NCBI RefSeq assembly: GCF_030373545.1 | Contig: NZ_JAUDCO010000005.1 | Span: 62,001 to 126,000 of the forward strand | Direction of reading: 5' to 3' | Source of the DNA: Collinsella tanakaei | GTDB taxonomy: Bacteria; Actinomycetota; Coriobacteriia; Coriobacteriales; Coriobacteriaceae | Length of the DNA stretch: 64,000 nt | Shown: positions 59,722-64,000 of the stretch, piece by piece | How positions within the stretch are numbered: the stretch's first letter is position 1 | Layout of the letters: each line of letters starts with the position of its first letter | Program-made: the position numbers and the translations under genes | Notes under the pieces: generated by a model | Seen by the model: the letters and a program-made list of their open reading frames with translations, nothing else | What the model was told of the DNA's origin: nothing | The model's database searches: none

Positions 59722-62070
59722 GTGAGTAATTGGGTTGTCGTTGCGCTTGTTGCTATCGTAGCATGCCTCATCGCCTTGTTTTGCACTCCATTGAGTATGA
59801 AGCTGGCGCTTAAAGTCGGCGCGGTTGATGCTCCTGGCGGCAGGCATATCCATGAAAATCCGACTCCACGTATGGGCGGCGTGGCTATTTTTCTGGGGGT
59901 TATGATTCCCCTCTGCATAGCCTTTCTTTTGATGGGAAAACAGTCGTTCGGGGTAAGCAATAAGATTTCTCTTGTCGGACTTTTCCTTTCTTTGGTCGTT
60001 GTCTTCGTCGCGGGATGCATCGATGACACCAGGCAGCTCAATCCCAAAGTCAAGCTTGCCTTTCAGGTGATTGCAGCCATCATTGCGGCGGCATCGGGTG
60101 CCCTTGTGGATGATATTCGGTCGTACGGCGGCCAGGTGGTTTTTGAGATGGGCGCCTTGTCATGGCCGGCAACGGTTGTCTACTTGGTTGCGTTCTGCAA
60201 CATCATCAATCTCATTGACGGCCTCGACGGCCTTTCTGCTGGAATCGTCTGCATTGCCTCGTTGGGCCTAATTGGCGTGTCGTGGCAGACCGGCAATTTG
60301 GCTTCTGCCCTCATTTGTGCAGGCCTTGCAGGTTCGACGCTCGGTTTCCTTCGCTGGAACTTTCATCCCGCCAAAACGTTTATGGGCGATTCCGGTTCGC
60401 TGTTCTTGGGATTTGCCCTTGGCCTTGCATCCCTTGTGGGAACGATGAAAGTCTCAACCATTACTTCTATCGCCGTCCCGATTATCATCGCCGGTGTTCC
60501 CGTGTTGGACACCCTTGCGGCGATTATCAGGCGCCTGCGCGGCCATGTCTCATTTGACACTCCGGATGCGGGGCATATTCATCACAGCCTACTGAAGTTG
60601 GGGTATGATCAAAAGCACGTGGTGCTTACCATCTATGCTGTGAGCTCTATCTTCGCGTTTACCGGAGTGCTAATCGCGAATTCCGGGTTTGCTCTTAGAC
60701 TTGCATGCGTCGCCGCCGATTTTGTTGTGGCGCTATGGCTTGTTTGGAAGCTGGAACTGTTCGAGCCAGTGCTCATGAGGTTGTATCCTCAGGGGCACGG
60801 AAAATTGTTCGGCAGACCTTTGCCTGGTTCTGGCCAGGTTCCTCAGCGTGTTCTGATCGTTTGCGAGCATTTTCCTCCTGCGCTCGACGCATGCGCGAAG
60901 CGCATGGGGGTCATGGCCAAAGAACTGTTGAAGCGCGGGTATGATGTACATGTCCTTGCTTCAGAGACCAGTCTCGATAATGCGAAGGAATACTCCGAGC
61001 TTCCGTCGTATTTGCATCTGTATCCCGCTTTTCGCATGGGGAAGAAAACGGTTATCAACCGTTTGCGTAATAACTTGAGCGAAAAGAACGGCTCGCTTCG
61101 CATTGCTGCGACGCTTGGTCGATTTGACGTCGTTGTAGTCACATCGCCACCGCTGCTGCTTGCGCTCAGTGGAATGACCATCGCTCGCAAAGCGCATGCT
61201 CGTTTAGTTTTTGATGTTCGCGACATTTGGCCTGAAGTTGCATATCAGATGGGTAGTTTCACGGAAGGGAGCATTTACGGAAAAGTGTTCCGCGCCATTG
61301 CGGATAGGGCATATAAAGCTGCAAGCTTGATTACGACTGTCACTCCCACTAAGGTTGCAGCGATCAAATCGTTGCTTCCGACAGCAAGTGCTGACAAGGT
61401 CGTTCTTGCTCAAAACGGGCTCGATCTCGATTTTCTCGATCTTGCTGAGCGAGAAGAGCTGGTTGCGCAGTATGAGCTCGATCAAGATCCGCCATGTGTC
61501 TATATCGGAAATCTTGGACTTGCGCAGGGCTTATCCTCACTTCTCGACATGGCTTCTCGTTTTCCGCACATTCGCTTCCTGTTGTTTGGAAGCGGCGCAG
61601 AAGAGCAGCTTCTTCGTGACCGTATAGGCAAGAAAGGTTTGACTAACGTGTGCCTATGCGGTCGTGTCGACGACCGGGGTGCAAAAACGCTATTGCGCCA
61701 TGCGCGTTGCGCGTTCGTGTCGCTTAAGAACTCGGATATGGTGGATAGCATTCCCACGAAGCTATATGAAGCATTGGGTTGCGGTTGTCCAGTTGTGCTT
61801 GCAGCGGCGGGGGATTCTGTTGACGTGCTTAACGATTGTGAGTTGGGCTTTGCTGCGGCACCGGAGAACCTTGACGCAATTGCACAGGCTTTCTCGGATG
61901 TTGTTTCCTGTGAGTGGACTCGGGAAGAGAGACTTCATTCCGAGTTGGTGGTTCGCGATCGTTACTCCCGACAGGCTGCTGCCATTTCTTTTGCGGATGC
62001 TATCGAAATGCTGTTTTCGGAAACTTCTGAGCGCGTTACTCCGCATATGGTCGAAAAGGGTATGGCATGA
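59722..62070 (+). CDS. Fusion: polyprenyl-phosphate HexNAc-1-P transferase (WecA/TagO) + GT4
   Basis: Residues 1-~345 are a WecA/TagO/MraY-type enzyme with about ten helices, which starts glycan synthesis by adding a HexNAc-1-phosphate to undecaprenyl phosphate: motifs GCIDDTRQLNPK, NIINLIDGLDGLSAG, HPAKTFMGDSGSL and GHIHHSLLKLG. From ~372 a family 4 glycosyltransferase of the WbuB type follows: VLIVCEHFPPALDACAKRMG, DVRDIWPEVAYQMGSF and SIPTKLYEALGCGCPVVLA. One chain could thus add the first two sugars. Length 782; GTG start; codon use less GC-rich than upstream genes. It overlaps the next gene by four bases. Confidence 0.9.
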   Translation: MSNWVVVALVAIVACLIALFCTPLSMKLALKVGAVDAPGGRHIHENPTPRMGGVAIFLGVMIPLCIAFLLMGKQSFGVSNKISLVGLFLSLVVVFVAGCIDDTRQLNPKVKLAFQVIAAIIAAASGALVDDIRSYGGQVVFEMGALSWPATVVYLVAFCNIINLIDGLDGLSAGIVCIASLGLIGVSWQTGNLASALICAGLAGSTLGFLRWNFHPAKTFMGDSGSLFLGFALGLASLVGTMKVSTITSIAVPIIIAGVPVLDTLAAIIRRLRGHVSFDTPDAGHIHHSLLKLGYDQKHVVLTIYAVSSIFAFTGVLIANSGFALRLACVAADFVVALWLVWKLELFEPVLMRLYPQGHGKLFGRPLPGSGQVPQRVLIVCEHFPPALDACAKRMGVMAKELLKRGYDVHVLASETSLDNAKEYSELPSYLHLYPAFRMGKKTVINRLRNNLSEKNGSLRIAATLGRFDVVVVTSPPLLLALSGMTIARKAHARLVFDVRDIWPEVAYQMGSFTEGSIYGKVFRAIADRAYKAASLITTVTPTKVAAIKSLLPTASADKVVLAQNGLDLDFLDLAEREELVAQYELDQDPPCVYIGNLGLAQGLSSLLDMASRFPHIRFLLFGSGAEEQLLRDRIGKKGLTNVCLCGRVDDRGAKTLLRHARCAFVSLKNSDMVDSIPTKLYEALGCGCPVVLAAAGDSVDVLNDCELGFAAAPENLDAIAQAFSDVVSCEWTREERLHSELVVRDRYSRQAAAISFADAIEMLFSETSERVTPHMVEKGMA

Positions 62071-63668
62071 GAGCGTCCTTACTCTTATATGCTCGTACCA
62101 TCCGGCGCATGAAGCCGAGCATGGTAATCGCGCGTCTTCGCAGGCGCCGCCGCGTATCCAAGGATGTTGTTAAACGGATAGGTGCTTTTCGGCATTTGGA
62201 TATTGCTGTTCCGCAGCTCGATCTCGAAGAGGGATATGTGTCCCGTTTCGATGTCGACGCTCTGCTGCGAGATGAATTCCTACTGATCAATGAGCGTCAT
62301 CATGTTGACCTCGAGGTCTGGAACGTTTCCGATGCATCGCATCTCTGGAACTTCAACCTTCACTACTTTGAGTATTGTGTTGCCCTCGCCGCTGCTTGGC
62401 GGCGTGCCGGCGATGCTAAGTATCTCGAGTGCTTTAAGAGGCTTGTGCGGTCCTGGCTGCACGCATGTCCTTATGCCGATGGGGATGCGTGGCATCCGTA
62501 TACTATTTCGCTTCGCCTTGTAAACTGGCTGATCTGCATCGATTTGTTCGGTTCTGCGCTGAGCGAAGACGATGCCTTTATGGATGCCCTTACAAAGAGC
62601 ATGTATGTTCAGTACAGGCATCTACTAATCAATCAGGAGACGCATCTTCGCGCTAACCATTACTGGGAGAATCTTAAAACGTTGCTCATCTGTGCGGCGG
62701 CATTCGATGAGCAAGATGTGTATCGACGCGTTATGCGTGGTTTTGAGCGTCAACTCGACGAGCAGATTCTTCCAGATGGGGTTCACTTCGAGCGAAGCCT
62801 TATGTACCACAAGCTCGTACTTGAGGGCATGCTGCGCGTTTGGCTTACTGCGAAACAGACTGGGTACCCGCTACCGAAGATCTTTTTGCCAAAGGTCCAG
62901 GCAATGCTCAATGCCATGGCATCTTTGGAAAAGGGGATGGGGAAAACCCCGTTTTTCAACGACGCGGCAGATGGCGTTGCGAAGACCTGCGGTCAGCTTG
63001 TCGTTGCTTGCAAACGTCTCCTTGGGATGAATGCAGATGATTCAATAACTGCCTTTCCTAATGCGGGCTACTACAAGCTGTACGATGGCGATATTGCCGT
63101 GATGTTTGACGCGGGGGAGCCGGGTCCGAGTTACATGCTTGGCCATGCACACTGCGACTGCCTATCCTTTGAGCTTTCCTACAAAGGCGAACCGGTGATT
63201 GTCAACTCGGGTACCTATGCGTACCAAAGCGAGCTGCGCCCTTACTTTCGCTCGACCGCTGCGCATAACACTGTGGTGGTTGACGGTGAAGAGCAGATGG
63301 AGTGCTGGGGAGAGCATCGGGTGGGAACGGCATACCGACATTCGAGCGCTAGGCGGCTCTCAGACAATTGCTTGATTGGCGAGATGGTTCTTCATGATGG
63401 CAAGAGTATACGCAGGAGCATATCTCTAAAAGAAGACGTGGTTACGATATCGGACGCTCTGCTCAGCGATGGGAAAGACGCCGTTACTGTCCTGTTCCAC
63501 CTCTTTCCGGGCATCAACACCGTTGCCCTTTCAACTGATGGTGACCTGTCGACGGATGAATACCTCTATTCACCAGAATTTGGAGTTCTAAACAGTGCGC
63601 AGGTTTTCAAGGTTGCCGCGTTTGGAACCGTTACATCAAGGCTTGAGATCGGGCAGCTTGATGAATAG
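62067..63668 (+). CDS. Heparinase II/III-like (alginate-lyase-fold) protein
   Basis: A 533-residue protein with an (alpha/alpha)-barrel N-terminal half (LWNFNLHYFEYCVALAAAW, LRANHYWENLKTLLICAAAF) and a beta-sheet C-terminal half of the heparinase II/III type (GHAHCDCLSFELSYKGEPVIVNSGTYAY, RSTAAHNTVVVDGEEQMECW). His and Tyr in those segments fit the family's catalytic residues. Such proteins occur inside capsule and exopolysaccharide clusters, where they may trim or modify the polymer. No signal peptide is clear. ATGA overlap with the preceding gene indicates coupling. Substrate unknown. Confidence 0.85.
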   Translation: MRASLLLYARTIRRMKPSMVIARLRRRRRVSKDVVKRIGAFRHLDIAVPQLDLEEGYVSRFDVDALLRDEFLLINERHHVDLEVWNVSDASHLWNFNLHYFEYCVALAAAWRRAGDAKYLECFKRLVRSWLHACPYADGDAWHPYTISLRLVNWLICIDLFGSALSEDDAFMDALTKSMYVQYRHLLINQETHLRANHYWENLKTLLICAAAFDEQDVYRRVMRGFERQLDEQILPDGVHFERSLMYHKLVLEGMLRVWLTAKQTGYPLPKIFLPKVQAMLNAMASLEKGMGKTPFFNDAADGVAKTCGQLVVACKRLLGMNADDSITAFPNAGYYKLYDGDIAVMFDAGEPGPSYMLGHAHCDCLSFELSYKGEPVIVNSGTYAYQSELRPYFRSTAAHNTVVVDGEEQMECWGEHRVGTAYRHSSARRLSDNCLIGEMVLHDGKSIRRSISLKEDVVTISDALLSDGKDAVTVLFHLFPGINTVALSTDGDLSTDEYLYSPEFGVLNSAQVFKVAAFGTVTSRLEIGQLDE

Positions 63669-64000
63669 GTTGGCGTACATTGGTAGCTTCCCTCCGCCAT
63701 ATGGAGGCGTTACCGTGAAAAATTCCCTCTTATTTGACAGCATTTCTTCCAGGATGGGGATTACAAGAGTCGATCTTTCGATGGTGAAGCGCTTTCGGCT
63801 CGTCGATCTTTCTCGTTTCATAAAAGAGATGGCAAGCCCTTCAGGGGGTCTTGTTATCGGTACATCTGATTCGTGGCGCCGTCGAATCACGATGGCTCTT
63901 AACCGGACTAATCGTGGCAAAATGCGTCGGTCTGTCGTGTTCGTAATGGGCGGGTCAAGCTTGGATGATCCACGTTATGCTCATGCGCTTTCGAACTATA
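63661..64000 (+). CDS. Glycosyltransferase (GT4-like), truncated by the window end
   Basis: Open from ATG 63661, which overlaps the preceding stop by eight bases, to the right edge: 113 codons. The start LAYIGSFPPPYGGV is typical of the nucleotide-sugar transferase GT4/GT-B N-terminal fold (glycine-rich loop). Later segments include GGLVIGTSDSWRRRI and SVVFVMGGSSLDD. Acceptor and donor are unknown. It continues the polysaccharide locus. Confidence 0.7.
   Translation, partial: MNRLAYIGSFPPPYGGVTVKNSLLFDSISSRMGITRVDLSMVKRFRLVDLSRFIKEMASPSGGLVIGTSDSWRRRITMALNRTNRGKMRRSVVFVMGGSSLDDPRYAHALSNY

Overview
The window reads as chromosome of a high-GC anaerobic actinobacterium, most likely a gut Coriobacteriia of the Collinsella type. 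This is inferred from the mazG-eno-divIC-ppx order, tRNAs with encoded CCA, PTS sugar uptake, carbamate kinase, rubrerythrin, QueT and L-2-hydroxyacid dehydrogenase genes, together with strong GC bias at third codon positions. No rRNA, CRISPR array, intact insertion sequence or prophage was seen.

Layout. 1-8.1 kb: end of larC, a small membrane protein, two hydrolases (YfcE-like, MazG), enolase, a DivIC-like division protein, Ppx/GppA, tRNA-Leu(TAA), a TPR-like membrane protein and a VOC protein. 8.2-15.9 kb: tRNA-Leu(CAG) with a duplicated 3' end, an Mbeg1-like hydrolase, a GT51 transglycosylase, a MurT-GatD fusion whose glutaminase residues are replaced, a CofE-like ligase and carbamate kinase. 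16-24.6 kb: C39-like peptidase, phospholipase C-like protein, Atg22-type MFS, QueT, a glycosyltransferase overlapping a LytS/LytTR two-component pair, and a phosphoesterase. 24.7-31.3 kb: tRNA-Asp, Rrf2 regulator, MutY-like glycosylase without an Fe-S motif, a large nested palindrome, rubrerythrin, hydrogenase-maturation-type protease, RmuC and Nth. 31.3-36.3 kb: an alpha-glucoside PTS locus (GntR/UTRA regulator, IICB, GH4 6-phospho-alpha-glucosidase) with three clear operator palindromes. 36.4-46.2 kb: MITE-like repeat, membrane proteins, Mfd, and two YitT paralogues around a Fic gene preceded by a hairpin array. 46.8-58.5 kb: RecQ, zinc-ribbon protein, L-2-hydroxyacid dehydrogenase, MetA, a second MITE-like repeat, a glycosylase/5-FCL fusion, an M16C protease and a DMT permease. 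58.5-64 kb: start of an extracellular polysaccharide locus of lower GC, with a structured leader, a NusG paralogue (LoaP/RfaH-like), a WecA-GT4 fusion, a heparinase-like protein and a truncated glycosyltransferase.

How the genes work together. Three sets look like functional units: the sugar locus (regulator, operators, importer, hydrolase); the wall group (transglycosylase, MurT-GatD-like fusion, CofE-like ligase); and the polysaccharide locus, where the NusG paralogue probably lets RNA polymerase read past an intrinsic terminator in its own leader.

The most unusual content is the MurT-GatD-like fusion lacking all three expected amidotransferase residues, several families of non-coding inverted repeats (two ~212-bp MITE-like copies with nearly identical ends, a 46-bp perfect inverted repeat, a 56-bp palindrome with a CCCTAGGG core, a 31-nt REP-like unit, a seven-copy hairpin array upstream of fic), and two uncommon gene fusions.
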